64,000 nucleotides of DNA from positions 62,001-126,000 of the forward strand of contig CAKPLN010000002.1 in the NCBI GenBank assembly GCA_934167665.1. The letters run 5' to 3'. Position 1 is the stretch's first letter. Each line of letters starts with the position of its first letter. Both the position numbers and the translations under genes were made by a program. Below the pieces are notes generated by a model, which worked only from the letters and a program-made list of their open reading frames with translations, ran no database searches and had not been told where the DNA came from. Shown in pieces: positions 8,933 through 18,546 of this stretch. This DNA comes from an uncultured Bacilli bacterium (GTDB taxonomy: Bacteria > Bacillota_I > Bacilli_A > RF39 > UBA660).

Positions 8933-9937
8933 TTATTTCTCCATTAAATATTTAGCAGTTCTAACCATTTGAGCTGTATAACTCATTTCATTATCATACC
9001 AAGTAATAATTTTTACTAATTGTCCAGAATCGGTATCTAAAACATTTGTTGAAAGTCCATCAACAAGTGAACCACAACGTCTTCCAATTACATCACTAGA
9101 TACGATTGGATCTTCTGTATATTGTAAAGTTTCATTTTGATTACTACGTAGAACATTATTTATTTCTTCTACAGTAGTTCTAGTTTTTAATTCTAAAACT
9201 AAGTCTACAACTGAGCCAGTTGGAACAGGAACACGCATAGCAATTCCTTCAAGTTTTCCTTTCAAATTAGGGCAAACTAGACCTATTGCTGAAGCGGCAC
9301 CAGTTGATGCTGGAACGATATTAGCAGCACAAGCTCTACCACGACGAGCTTTAATTCCTTTTTTATGAGCAACATCTAATGTAGCTTGATCGTTAGTATA
9401 GGCATGAACTGTTGTCATATAACCTTTTTCAATTCCAAAATTACGATCTAGAACATCTACAACAGGAGCAAGACAGTTAGTAGTACAACTTGCTGCTGAA
9501 ATTATTTTTTCTTCACCTGTTAAAGTTTGATGATTTACATTATATACGATTGTCTTTAAATCACCTTTAGCTGGAGCAGAAATAATTACTTTTTTAGCAC
9601 CAGCATTGATATGAGCCATAGCTTTTTCTTCTGATGTAAATAAACCAGTACACTCAAATACAACATCAATATCTAAATCCTTCCACGGCAACATAGCAGG
9701 ATCTTTTTCAGAGTATACTTTAACCTTTCTATTTCCTATAATAATATATCCTTCTTCAGAAGAAATTTCGTTTATTCGATAATTTCCATGATTAGTATCA
9801 TATTTTAATAAGTAAGCTAATTGTTCAGCATCTGTTAAATCATTTATAGCGACTACCTCATAGTCTTTATCTTCCTCCATTAGTCTGAAAGCTAATCTTC
9901 CTATTCTTCCGAATCCGTTAATTGCAACTTTAATCAT
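8933..9937 (-). CDS. gap: Glyceraldehyde-3-phosphate dehydrogenase, type I
   Basis: NAD-dependent oxidation of glyceraldehyde 3-phosphate. The 334 residues contain the N-terminal Rossmann loop NGFGRIGRLAFR, the catalytic Cys in SAASCTTNCLAPV, the His in MTTVHAYTNDQ, and the C-terminal WYDNEMSYTAQMV. An AGGAGG site lies before the ATG, and a perfect-spacing promoter is just upstream. It heads the glycolytic cluster and has its own terminator, which allows high expression independent of pgk-tpiA. Confidence 0.97.
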   Translation of the reverse strand: MIKVAINGFGRIGRLAFRLMEEDKDYEVVAINDLTDAEQLAYLLKYDTNHGNYRINEISSEEGYIIIGNRKVKVYSEKDPAMLPWKDLDIDVVFECTGLFTSEEKAMAHINAGAKKVIISAPAKGDLKTIVYNVNHQTLTGEEKIISAASCTTNCLAPVVDVLDRNFGIEKGYMTTVHAYTNDQATLDVAHKKGIKARRGRACAANIVPASTGAASAIGLVCPNLKGKLEGIAMRVPVPTGSVVDLVLELKTRTTVEEINNVLRSNQNETLQYTEDPIVSSDVIGRRCGSLVDGLSTNVLDTDSGQLVKIITWYDNEMSYTAQMVRTAKYLMEK

Positions 9938-9960
9938 TAATATATCCTCCTTATATTTTA

Positions 9961-9989
9961 ATTATATATTTTTATTTATAATGGTTCAA
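9961..9989 (-). promoter_or_regulatory. Sigma-A promoter of gap
   Basis: Minus-strand TTGAAC (9984-9989), a 17-base spacer and consensus TATAAT (9961-9966), giving a leader of about 17 bases ahead of the gap ATG. Confidence 0.85.
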
Positions 9990-10013
9990 TAAATTGTACT
10001 GTGCTTGACACCT

Positions 10014-11669
10014 TTAGTCATGAAAATAACCTTTACCAATAAATTCTCTTAGGATTGAATCACTTGGAATATCATCAGCTGGTATTGGTAAAAACAATCT
10101 TAAAAAGTTAATTAGGCGTTTTGCTTCTTCATAATATGGAGAAGTAGATGGTACGGAATATAGCAATGGTTCAACGTAAGTTTTCAAAACACCAATTTCA
10201 TAGATTAAGGCTGTGTTAAAAGTGCAGTCGGCTTCATCTTGATATGGGAATATATATTTTTCCTCACCACTACGTACGCTTGGCCATACTTTTAGGGTAT
10301 GTTCTACATTGTAACCTCTAGTCCTGTTATCACGAATTATTCTTCTTAAAAGACGATTATCGGTTGTAGAAATTCTATTGTGATCATCTATATTTAACTC
10401 AGTTAGAGCAGAAATATAAATTTTATACTTATTTTCTCTAGGAATATTGGTTAATATTCTAGTATCTAAGGCATGAATTCCCTCTATTACTATTATGTCA
10501 TCACTTTCTAGTTTTAATGTATTTTTATATTCTTTTTTGCCTATAGCAAAATTAAATGTTGGTACTTTTACCTCTTCACCTTTAAAAAGACTTTCTAATT
10601 GACTATCAAATAGTTTTAGATCAAGAGCTTCAAGGCATTCAAAATCAGGAACTCCATTAGAATCTAGTGGAGTTTCATCCCTTTCAACAAAATAGTCATC
10701 CATTGATAAGACTTTAGGATGCATTCCAAAACTTTGTAAGAACATACATAACTTTCTTGAAGTCGTTGTTTTTCCTGATGAAGATGGTCCAGCGATAAGG
10801 ACAATTTTAATATCATCTTTATGATTATTTATTTCTCTTGCTACTGTTAATAGTCTGTTACTTTGTAGGGTTTCATCAATTTTAATTAAGTCACCTATTT
10901 TGCCACTAGAAACTACTTCATTTAAAGCAACAGAATCTTGAATATTGATTATTTTTCCCCAATCATGGTGTTCTTTAAAGACACCAAATACTCCAGGATG
11001 AGGATGATAACTTGGTATTTTATCCTCAGAATATATTGTTGGAAATTGAAGGATAAATCCATTATCATTTATATACGTTAAATCAAACTCACGTAAGCGG
11101 GATGTTGAAGTTGGCATTAAGCCATAAAAGTAATTATAATAATTTCCCAATTTATATAAAGTTATATAAGTGTTAGTATTATACTTCATTACTCCGGCTT
11201 TTACGGTATCACCTATCTTTTCAAAATAGTCGATAGCTTCTATACGGTCTATGGTCATTTTTTGTATTGGCATGTTAGCTGTAACAAGAGAACGCATTTC
11301 TTCTTTAATAGCTGATATGGAGCCTTCTGTTATTTGAAAGTTTGTTTCTATATATATACCTTTATCTAGAGAGTGTTGAATAATTACATTAGCTTTTTTC
11401 CCATATAATTTTTTTACAGCATAAAGTAAAATGTAGGTTAAACCACTAATATGACAGCGGTTTCCTTCCCTAGTATTTAAGTCTAAAAACTCTATATTAG
11501 ATTCAGTATTTATAGCAGTCGTTAACTCTTTTAATTTATTATTGACTCTCGCTAATAAAATGGGATGCTTATATTTTTCTTGAAATTGATTAGCAATTTC
11601 TTCTAATGTAGTACCACTTTTAATTTGATATTTTTGATTGTTTATTGTTACCTCAATCGTTTTAAACAT
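10014..11669 (-). CDS. TGS-domain uridine kinase-like nucleoside kinase
   Basis: A 551-residue fusion protein. Residues 1-65 form a TGS domain, about 75-220 resemble the editing-associated domain of threonyl-tRNA synthetase (GNRCHISGLTYILLYAVKKL), and 280-500 are a P-loop kinase of the uridine kinase/phosphoribulokinase type with Walker A GPSSSGKTTTS, MDDYFV, and IIVIEGIHAL. This architecture is widespread in Bacillota and usually annotated as a nucleoside kinase; the true substrate is uncertain. GGGTGAT precedes the ATG. It is divergent from clpP and directly upstream of gap, without an obvious terminator between them. Confidence 0.88.
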   Translation of the reverse strand: MFKTIEVTINNQKYQIKSGTTLEEIANQFQEKYKHPILLARVNNKLKELTTAINTESNIEFLDLNTREGNRCHISGLTYILLYAVKKLYGKKANVIIQHSLDKGIYIETNFQITEGSISAIKEEMRSLVTANMPIQKMTIDRIEAIDYFEKIGDTVKAGVMKYNTNTYITLYKLGNYYNYFYGLMPTSTSRLREFDLTYINDNGFILQFPTIYSEDKIPSYHPHPGVFGVFKEHHDWGKIINIQDSVALNEVVSSGKIGDLIKIDETLQSNRLLTVAREINNHKDDIKIVLIAGPSSSGKTTTSRKLCMFLQSFGMHPKVLSMDDYFVERDETPLDSNGVPDFECLEALDLKLFDSQLESLFKGEEVKVPTFNFAIGKKEYKNTLKLESDDIIVIEGIHALDTRILTNIPRENKYKIYISALTELNIDDHNRISTTDNRLLRRIIRDNRTRGYNVEHTLKVWPSVRSGEEKYIFPYQDEADCTFNTALIYEIGVLKTYVEPLLYSVPSTSPYYEEAKRLINFLRLFLPIPADDIPSDSILREFIGKGYFHD

Positions 11670-11746
11670 TTTATCACCCTTTATTATCTTTAGTTTATTA
11701 TAACATACTTTTTGTTATGATTATGAATATTTTTAGTTATTTACAT

Positions 11747-11752
11747 TATACT
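11747..11752 (+). promoter_or_regulatory. Probable -10 element of clpP
   Basis: TATACT lies 17 bases upstream of the clpP ATG and implies a very short leader that begins at the AGGTGAT ribosome binding site. No convincing -35 or CtsR heptad repeat is visible in the 99-base divergent gap. Confidence 0.4.
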
Positions 11753-11768
11753 ATGTATAGGTGATAAT

Positions 11769-12356
11769 ATGAACTTGGTTCCTGTTGTGGTTGAAAGTGA
11801 TTTAAGTGTTGAAAGAAGTTATGATATTTTTTCTAGATTATTAAAAGAAAGAATAATTTTTTTAAGTGGGGAAATAAATGATAGTATGGCTAATACTGTA
11901 GTAGCACAGCTTTTATATCTAGATTCATTAGGTAATGATGATATTTCTATTTATATAAATTCACCGGGTGGAGTAATTTCAGCTGGTATGGCTATTTATG
12001 ATACAATGAATTTTATTAAAAGTGATGTTTCAACTATATGCGTTGGAATCGCAGCTAGTATGGGGGCTTTTCTTCTTAGTAGTGGTACTAAAGGGAAAAG
12101 ATTTATCTTACCCAATGCTGATGTAATGATTCACCAGCCATTAGGTGGTGCTGAAGGACAAGCTACTGATATAAAGATTGCTTCTGAAAGAATTTTAAAT
12201 TTAAAGAATCGCCTAAATAAAATATTAGCTAAAAATACAGGAAAAAATTTAAAGCGAATTGAACGAGATACTGAAAGAGATAATTATTTAGATGCTAATG
12301 AAGCTGTAGGTTATGGCCTTGTTGATAAAATTATTCAAAATAAAAGATCTAATTAA
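11769..12356 (+). CDS. clpP: ATP-dependent Clp protease proteolytic subunit
   Basis: A 195-residue serine protease subunit that forms the tetradecameric chamber used by ClpX and ClpC. The catalytic triad is visible: Ser in GIAASMGAFLL, His in VMIHQPLGG and Asp in RDTERDNYL. The substrate-binding YINSPGG motif is also present. The ATG follows AGGTGAT by three bases. It is the first of few plus-strand genes and ends in a hairpin that also serves the convergent gtrA-like gene. Confidence 0.97.
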   Translation: MNLVPVVVESDLSVERSYDIFSRLLKERIIFLSGEINDSMANTVVAQLLYLDSLGNDDISIYINSPGGVISAGMAIYDTMNFIKSDVSTICVGIAASMGAFLLSSGTKGKRFILPNADVMIHQPLGGAEGQATDIKIASERILNLKNRLNKILAKNTGKNLKRIERDTERDNYLDANEAVGYGLVDKIIQNKRSN

Positions 12357-12366
12357 TAGATCTTTT
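12342..12366. terminator. Bidirectional terminator between clpP and gtrA-like gene
   Basis: AAAAGATCT (12342-12350) pairs with AGATCTTTT (12358-12366), with T-rich tails on both strands. The clpP stop lies in the loop. Confidence 0.85.
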
Positions 12367-12371
12367 TTATT

Positions 12372-12824
12372 TTACTCTAAAAATAATTTACGAGTAATAA
12401 AATTAAATACCATAACAATAAGTGTTGCTATCACTTTAGAAAGTAAATAATAAATATGTAATTTATCTGATGCTATCCACATTATTAAATTATTTATTAG
12501 TAATCCTATTATACTAAAGACAATAAAAATTATGAATTGTCTTTGAGCATCTTTTTCTTTATTAATATCAAATACCCATTTAGTACTAGCTATATAATTA
12601 TAAATAACAGAAATACAAAATGATAAGGTATTAGCTATTAATATATCTAACTTACAAATATCTCTAAATATATATAGTAGACCAAAGTCTATTATAGATG
12701 CTGTACCACCAACTATGCAAAATTTAAATATTTGAATGAATAGATTTTCTATTTTAGGAGATAATTTTATATTTAATTTTTTTAATACTTGTCGTACAAA
12801 AGCCGCTGTATTATCTTTTTTCAT
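12372..12824 (-). CDS. GtrA-family membrane protein (putative undecaprenyl-sugar flippase)
   Basis: A 150-residue protein with four hydrophobic helices (about 30-50, 57-77, 93-115, 122-145), typical of GtrA/GtcA proteins. KFCIVGGTASIIDFGLLYIF and the SFCISVIYNYIASTKWVF segment are characteristic of the family. In known three-component systems GtrA flips an undecaprenyl-phosphate sugar made by the GtrB enzyme for a GT-C transferase to attach outside the cell. The gene overlaps the GtrB-like gene by 14 bases, which supports joint function. Confidence 0.88.
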   Translation of the reverse strand: MKKDNTAAFVRQVLKKLNIKLSPKIENLFIQIFKFCIVGGTASIIDFGLLYIFRDICKLDILIANTLSFCISVIYNYIASTKWVFDINKEKDAQRQFIIFIVFSIIGLLINNLIMWIASDKLHIYYLLSKVIATLIVMVFNFITRKLFLE

Positions 12825-13761
12825 TTTTATTTCCTTTAGTATTAATTAAGACAAATTCAAATAATTGGCGATGTTTTTTTACTACTACTTCTAATATTAT
12901 TCCACATACTAACATAAGACTAGATATTATTAACATAAATAGAGAAAATATCAAAGTTGGGAAACGTGGTACTAAACCTGTTTTAAAATATTCTACAAAT
13001 ACTGGAATATTAAAAATTAGAGAAATGATAAAGAAAATAGAACTGATTATTCCGAAGAAAATCATAGGTTTATATTCTTTAAATAGTCTAGCAATTGTTT
13101 TTAAAACTCTGAATCCATCACGATAAGTATTTAGTTTTGAGACACTTCCTGTAGGGCGATCTCTATAACCAACGGGGATTTCTTTTAATAGGAAATTTTT
13201 ATCTAAAGCGTGAATAGTCATTTCAGTTTCAATTTCAAATCCTTTTGATAAAACTGGGAATGTTTTTACAAATTCATAACTGAAAGCTCGGTATCCTGTC
13301 ATTATATCTTTTACGTTACTTTTAAATAGGGTATTTATTAACCATCTTACTAGCTTGTTACCAAAGTTGTGAAATGGTCTTTTATTTTCAGTAAAATATG
13401 TTGATGATAAGCGATCTCCTATAACCATATCAGCTTTACCTTCAAGTATGTAATTGCACATCTCTACGGCATTTTCTTTAGGATAAGTGTCATCTCCATC
13501 AATCATTAAATAACAGTCAGCATCAATATCTTTAAACATACTTCTAATGACATTACCTTTTCCTTGACGATATTCATATTTTACAATGGCACCCGCTTTT
13601 TTAGCTATTTTATCTGTGCCATCACTTGAATTATTATCATATACATAGATACTAGCATTTGGTAGAACTTCCTTATAATCTTTTACTACTTTCTCGATTG
13701 TTTTGGCTTCATTATAGCAGGGAATTAAAACTGCTATTTTCTTGTCTTCATTTTGTTTCAT
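12811..13761 (-). CDS. GT2 glycosyltransferase, GtrB/CsbB-like
   Basis: A 316-residue enzyme expected to load a sugar onto undecaprenyl phosphate. The cytoplasmic GT2 domain (1-230) has VLIPCYNEAKTI, DNNSSDGT, the DGDDTYP metal site and the MTGYRAFS region; two C-terminal hydrophobic helices (about 235-258 and 270-295) anchor it. I choose the ATG at 13761 because GTGAGGAG lies in front of it; an earlier GTG is part of that site. It is flanked by a GT-C-like gene upstream and a GtrA-like gene downstream. The sugar cannot be read from the sequence. Confidence 0.9.
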   Translation of the reverse strand: MKQNEDKKIAVLIPCYNEAKTIEKVVKDYKEVLPNASIYVYDNNSSDGTDKIAKKAGAIVKYEYRQGKGNVIRSMFKDIDADCYLMIDGDDTYPKENAVEMCNYILEGKADMVIGDRLSSTYFTENKRPFHNFGNKLVRWLINTLFKSNVKDIMTGYRAFSYEFVKTFPVLSKGFEIETEMTIHALDKNFLLKEIPVGYRDRPTGSVSKLNTYRDGFRVLKTIARLFKEYKPMIFFGIISSIFFIISLIFNIPVFVEYFKTGLVPRFPTLIFSLFMLIISSLMLVCGIILEVVVKKHRQLFEFVLINTKGNKNEKR

Positions 13762-13779
13762 TTTATTGCTCCTCACTTT

Positions 13780-15663
13780 TTAATTAATCAAAACTAGTTT
13801 ATAGTTAGTACTAGTTTGGTCTTTATCTATTTTATATAATTGTCCTTCTTGTGGTGCTGTTTCAAAGACAAATGAATATTTTTCGGTAAAAGCATCATCA
13901 AGAGATGCTATATATAAGTAATCGTATTCTGATATATTTTCTTTTATAGAGTCATAATAATCATTAGGATTAATATCATCACTTACTGGCCAATTATAAT
14001 TAATCATATTGGTTGTTATAGGATTAGCATAGTATTTAACAAAGTATTGATAATTTCCTAAACTATTTTGAGCAATAATAAATACTTTAGCATTTTCTTT
14101 AAGACTATTTCTTATTATTTGAGCATTTTTTTCATATACAGTTGCTTCACTTGCTACTAAAGCTGGATAAGAGCGGTTTATCTTATCCGGACTAATTAAT
14201 ATAGCCACAATAACCATGGGGCAAAGAATATAAGCAATATTTTTTTTCTTGTATGAATAAATAATAGCTAACATTATGCAAATATATAGAATAAGTAAAA
14301 CAAAAGTTGCCATATATCTGTCGAATGAAGCTAATATAGAGGCTTCATATTCAGAAAAACAGAAGATATACATATTAAGCATTACAAATACATAGCCAAT
14401 GGTTCCAATTACTAATGTTAGAAGTAGTAAAGTACTTTTAATAGTGGAAATTTCTTTACTCTTTTTTAATAATAAATATAAGAGAGCAAAGATAAACACT
14501 ATAGATTGAATAAATGGCATAGGTATTACAGAATTTACTAAGCTATAACTAGTTAAAGAATATACAAATTGCTTAACTGTTTGATGCTGTACACTAGTAC
14601 CTTTGGTACCTCTAGCAATACCTAAAAGATCTAATATTTTAATATCGGATACATTAAATTGTTGAGGAATATCAATATTTTTAATACATAGTTTCCAACT
14701 TATATAAAATATGGCGGGTATAACAATTATGATTGAAACTATTTTTAGTAAAGATTTGATATCTAGCGATTTAACTTTTTTATTTTCTTTTCTAGCATCT
14801 ACTATTAATAGACAAAAATATAGAAAGATAGACATTAAATATAGAGGCAATCCCATTTGTTTTGTTAATAATAAGAAAGATGATGCTACTGATATATTTA
14901 TAAGAGTAAATAGGGATTTTTTATTATCTGATAAAAATATTACCATTACTATATAAGCTACTAATATAGACATAAAGTAGTCATTATAGATTGAATTAGC
15001 AATGCCATGAACGTCAAATAATAGAGTTACTAGGAATACTAAAAGTGTACTGATAATTGTTCTAGCTATTATAAGTAGTTTATTTAATTTTATATTTTCT
15101 GGTATAACGTAACCAATCAGACTTATACTTAAAAGATGTAAGGCTACAATTGAATAAGTTTCTTTATATGTACCTAATAACTTAATTATAAATAATTCAA
15201 ATAATTGAAGTATTGGGGGATAATCTTTATGAACTTGGAGTACAGAATAGGATACAGAATAGAATTTATCTAAACGAATCATTTCTTTTAACATTTCGCC
15301 CCAATGAGAAAATTCATCCCATGTGGTATATGGTCTTTTTAAATCGTATACAGTAATTATTGTTAGTACTATAACAAAATAATAAAAACCGGTAGTTAAG
15401 AAGTTCTTTTTTATTTGACTTAATTTATCTTTATTTTTATGATTATAGGCAATATAAGCAAAAGGAAATAATGAATAAATTATGTTAATATAAAAACCTA
15501 TGTTAAATGTTTTGAACAATAATTGACTTATGTAAAGACTAAATGCTGTAGCAAGCATAGTTAATGGTAGACATTTAGCAAATGTTTTTTTACTAAGAAT
15601 AACGGTTGCTAAATTGGCCAACAAAAAATAAACTAATAAAATTAGATATGAACTAACACTCAT
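13780..15663 (-). CDS. Polytopic GT-C-like glycosyltransferase, envelope glycosylation
   Basis: A 627-residue membrane protein with about twelve hydrophobic segments and a C-terminal outside domain (about 500-627). The loop after the fourth or fifth helix carries TTWDEFSHWGEML and HKDYPPILQLF, typical acidic and proline motifs of GT-C transferases. Together with the GtrB-like and GtrA-like genes downstream it forms a three-part system comparable to CsbB-YfhO-GtcA of Gram-positive bacteria, which decorate teichoic acids or other wall polymers. AGGAGGAG precedes the ATG, and TATAAT lies 30 bases upstream. The target polymer is inferred only. Confidence 0.75.
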   Translation of the reverse strand: MSVSSYLILLVYFLLANLATVILSKKTFAKCLPLTMLATAFSLYISQLLFKTFNIGFYINIIYSLFPFAYIAYNHKNKDKLSQIKKNFLTTGFYYFVIVLTIITVYDLKRPYTTWDEFSHWGEMLKEMIRLDKFYSVSYSVLQVHKDYPPILQLFELFIIKLLGTYKETYSIVALHLLSISLIGYVIPENIKLNKLLIIARTIISTLLVFLVTLLFDVHGIANSIYNDYFMSILVAYIVMVIFLSDNKKSLFTLINISVASSFLLLTKQMGLPLYLMSIFLYFCLLIVDARKENKKVKSLDIKSLLKIVSIIIVIPAIFYISWKLCIKNIDIPQQFNVSDIKILDLLGIARGTKGTSVQHQTVKQFVYSLTSYSLVNSVIPMPFIQSIVFIFALLYLLLKKSKEISTIKSTLLLLTLVIGTIGYVFVMLNMYIFCFSEYEASILASFDRYMATFVLLILYICIMLAIIYSYKKKNIAYILCPMVIVAILISPDKINRSYPALVASEATVYEKNAQIIRNSLKENAKVFIIAQNSLGNYQYFVKYYANPITTNMINYNWPVSDDINPNDYYDSIKENISEYDYLYIASLDDAFTEKYSFVFETAPQEGQLYKIDKDQTSTNYKLVLIN

Positions 15664-15777
15664 AATGCTCCTCCTAATAGTACGCTCTCATTTGATTATA
15701 TTATACATTATTTTTATTTAATTGGAATAGTCTAATTAATGATTAAGTTATTACTAGATAGTTGGTATATAGAACAA

Positions 15778-15807
15778 AAGACAAATAATGTGCTAACATA
15801 TTTGTCT
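15778..15807 (-). terminator. Terminator of whiA
   Basis: AGACAAAT (15779-15786) pairs with ATTTGTCT (15800-15807); on the minus strand the stem is followed by TTTTGTTC and overlaps the whiA stop. Confidence 0.7.
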
Positions 15808-16736
15808 TAAATCTTACTAAGGCGTTCAGCTAATTCTTTTATTTTACGGAAACGATGGTTTAAACCTGATTTGGTTATTTTATTACCTGTTTCAACAGAT
15901 ATTATTTGACTAAGTTCTTTTAGAGATGTTTCTGGATATTTTTTGCGATAAGTTAGTGCCTCTAATACTTTTTCATCTAATAAGTCGATAGCTCCTTTTT
16001 CTTCAATAATATCAATTTGAGCTAATTGAGAAGCTGCTGTTTGAAAAACTTTGTCCATATTGGCTTGTTCACAATTATTAAGACGATTAGTTTGATTTTT
16101 CTTTTCTCGATATATTTTAGCATTTTCAAAATATAATACGGCTTCATTAGCACCTAATATTTTAATATAATCACTTATCTTCTCAGCTTCTTTTAGATAT
16201 ATCATATATCCTTTATCGCGAGTTAGAATTTTAGCATTTAAGTCAAAAATATTTAAAAGTTTTTGAATAAAGACAGCTTCATTGGGACTACTAATTAATA
16301 ATTCCATGTGATATCTAGAAGTTTTGGGATTATTAATACTGCCAGTACACAGAAATACACCACGTAAATAGGCCCTTATTTCTTCGTTAGCTCCAACTAT
16401 ATATGTTGGTGGTACTTCTAGGTAGTTATCAGTATTATCATAGTAGCCAACATCTTTTAAAATTAAAGAAGTTTTGGTGGTTAATTTTAAGGAATATAAC
16501 TTTTTTTTACTAAAGTTAACATTATCTTTTACTTCGATTTCTAGGTTAACTTCATATAAGTTTTGAAAGAAGTTTTTTAATCTTTCAACTGTAAATTCAT
16601 TTTCTGTAGTTAGACTTAAAATATTGTTTTCTATAACACCATTATTTCTTATAAAACCAGATAGTTCAGCAATCATTTCTGACTTAGTGCTTATAATAGA
16701 CGAGATTTCTTTTTTTATTTCTGTTGTATAGGACAT
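15807..16736 (-). CDS. whiA: WhiA, DNA-binding protein linked to cell division
   Basis: A 309-residue WhiA. The N-terminal part (about 1-190) is the degenerate LAGLIDADG homing-endonuclease fold with AYLRGVFLCTGSINNPKTSRYHMELL, and the C-terminal part holds the helix-turn-helix ETSLKELSQIISVE with GLNHRFRKIKELAE. In Firmicutes WhiA influences division and chromosome segregation. The ATG directly follows the glmR stop (TAAATG) with a poor ribosome binding site, so translation is probably coupled to glmR. In B. subtilis rapZ and crh flank this pair; neither is present here. Confidence 0.95.
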   Translation of the reverse strand: MSYTTEIKKEISSIISTKSEMIAELSGFIRNNGVIENNILSLTTENEFTVERLKNFFQNLYEVNLEIEVKDNVNFSKKKLYSLKLTTKTSLILKDVGYYDNTDNYLEVPPTYIVGANEEIRAYLRGVFLCTGSINNPKTSRYHMELLISSPNEAVFIQKLLNIFDLNAKILTRDKGYMIYLKEAEKISDYIKILGANEAVLYFENAKIYREKKNQTNRLNNCEQANMDKVFQTAASQLAQIDIIEEKGAIDLLDEKVLEALTYRKKYPETSLKELSQIISVETGNKITKSGLNHRFRKIKELAERLSKI

Positions 16737-17690
16737 TTATTTTCTCATTAAGTAAGAAAAGATTAGAGAGCTTAACTTAAGACTATTATGTCTTAAGATA
16801 TTATTTTCTACTATTACTAAATCATCTTCTATTAATTCTACACCTAATTCTTTTAGAGCATCATAATCTATTGTTACTAGTTCTTTTTGTTCAGCTGTTG
16901 AATATTTTTCAGCTATTTTTTCATCTATTTTAGTGTTACTTGCTATAACGGTATCTATTTTTTTCTTGTCTAGATATTTGTTAATTAATTTTACATGATC
17001 AGATACCGTGAATCCATCTGTTTCACCTGGTTGAGTTACAACATTACATAAATACATAATAGGTGCTTTTGTTTTATTTAGAGCATCTTCAACTTCTTTA
17101 CAGATTACATTTGGTAATATACTAGTGTATAAACTTCCCATACTAAAGATTATCAAGTCAGCTTCTTTGATAGCATCTAGGACTTCTTTTAAAACTTTAG
17201 GCTCTTTTTTGTAATATATTTTTTCTAGTTGACAATTAGCGGCGGTTATTTCGGCTTCACCTTCAATAACATTGCCATTTTTATCTAGTCCCATTAATGT
17301 TAATGAGGAATCCTCAGATATTGGTAAAACAGTTTGTTTCACATCAAGTAGTTTGCTTAAGCTTTTTATGGAGTCTTTTAATGAGCCTGTTATATCTAAC
17401 ATAGCTGTTAGGATTAAATTACCTAGAGCATGACCATCCAAGTCACTTGAGGTATTAAAACGATATTCCATCATTTCTTTTATTGGTTTATCTATATTTG
17501 ATAATGATGTGATAACTTTTCTGATATCACCAACTGCTGGAGTATTAAACTCTTTACGCAACTTTCCAGTTGAGCGCCCATTATCAGAGACGGTTATTAC
17601 TGCAGTTATATCAACAGGGAAATCTTTTAGTCCTTTTAATAAATAAGATATTCCTGTTCCACCACCTAATACTACTACTTTTTTATACAT
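16737..17690 (-). CDS. glmR: GlmR (YvcK), gluconeogenesis/cell-wall regulator
   Basis: A 317-residue member of the YvcK/CofD-like family. The N-terminal VVVLGGGTGISYLLKGLK is the UDP-sugar binding loop; TVSDNGRSTGKLR and DIRKVI follow. YvcK proteins bind UDP-GlcNAc and steer GlmS activity and wall precursor supply. I place the start at 17690 because GAGGTGAT lies just upstream and the glycine-rich loop then begins at residue 6; the longer reading adds an unconserved tail inside lgt. The start overlaps the last codons of lgt. Confidence 0.93.
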   Translation of the reverse strand: MYKKVVVLGGGTGISYLLKGLKDFPVDITAVITVSDNGRSTGKLRKEFNTPAVGDIRKVITSLSNIDKPIKEMMEYRFNTSSDLDGHALGNLILTAMLDITGSLKDSIKSLSKLLDVKQTVLPISEDSSLTLMGLDKNGNVIEGEAEITAANCQLEKIYYKKEPKVLKEVLDAIKEADLIIFSMGSLYTSILPNVICKEVEDALNKTKAPIMYLCNVVTQPGETDGFTVSDHVKLINKYLDKKKIDTVIASNTKIDEKIAEKYSTAEQKELVTIDYDALKELGVELIEDDLVIVENNILRHNSLKLSSLIFSYLMRK

Positions 17691-18546
17691 ATTTATCACC
17701 TCTTTTTTTATAGTACTTAATGAAACCAACATTTTCATCAATTGGTGTTAAGTCCTCTGTATAGAGTCTTTGATCTTCCTTTGTACTTTTAAAAATGTTA
17801 TAAAAGAATAATATTATTCCTACTATTACTGATATAACAGAAACTAATTGAGCTATCTTTATTGGTCCCAGATATAGGGAATCTGTTCTTAGTCCTTCTA
17901 TTAAAAATCTTGCTATTCCATACCAGATTAAGTAAAAACCAGTTAGCTGTCCTCTTTTTAGATATTTATATTTTCTAATTATTAATAGGGCTAGGAAACC
18001 AACACCACACCACACTGATTCATAGAAAAAGGTTGGTTGGCGGTAAGATCCCATAATATACATACCATTTATGATAAATTGTGGTATACCTTGAGAATAT
18101 AGGGTCTCAGCAGTAGTTATGTTACCATAAGCTTCACTATTAAAGAAATTTCCCCAACGACCAATAGCTTGGCCAATAATTAGTCCTACTACTATAATGT
18201 CTAATATTTGAATTACGTTAATACGATATTTTTTACAATATATAATGATAAAGACTAAAGCAGCGAAAATTCCCCCATGAATTGCTAGACCACCATTCCA
18301 TACTGCTAATATTTCTATTGGATTAGAAAGATAATATGGTAAATTAAAAATTACATAATAAGCTCTAGCACCGATTAGACCTATAATTATAGAGTCACAA
18401 ATTAAATTTATTAAAAAGTTTTCATCTATCTTTCTCTTTTTAGCTTCAGAGAAAATAACGATACTTCCTGCTAATAAACCCAAAAATATAAATATTGAAT
18501 ACCAATATATTTGAATTGGCCCCCAATCTATTGCCACTCTATCCAT
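17683..18546 (-). CDS. lgt: Phosphatidylglycerol-prolipoprotein diacylglyceryl transferase
   Basis: A 287-residue, seven-helix membrane enzyme that adds diacylglycerol to the lipobox cysteine of prolipoproteins. The Lgt signature GQAIGRWGNFFNSEAYG (about 128-144) is intact with the essential Arg and Asn, as is the HGG segment (GGLAIHGG) and GRFLIEGLRTDSL near the C terminus. It overlaps the upstream YvlD-like gene by eight bases and the downstream glmR start. In B. subtilis hprK sits directly before lgt; it is absent here. Confidence 0.96.
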   Translation of the reverse strand: MDRVAIDWGPIQIYWYSIFIFLGLLAGSIVIFSEAKKRKIDENFLINLICDSIIIGLIGARAYYVIFNLPYYLSNPIEILAVWNGGLAIHGGIFAALVFIIIYCKKYRINVIQILDIIVVGLIIGQAIGRWGNFFNSEAYGNITTAETLYSQGIPQFIINGMYIMGSYRQPTFFYESVWCGVGFLALLIIRKYKYLKRGQLTGFYLIWYGIARFLIEGLRTDSLYLGPIKIAQLVSVISVIVGIILFFYNIFKSTKEDQRLYTEDLTPIDENVGFIKYYKKRGDKYV

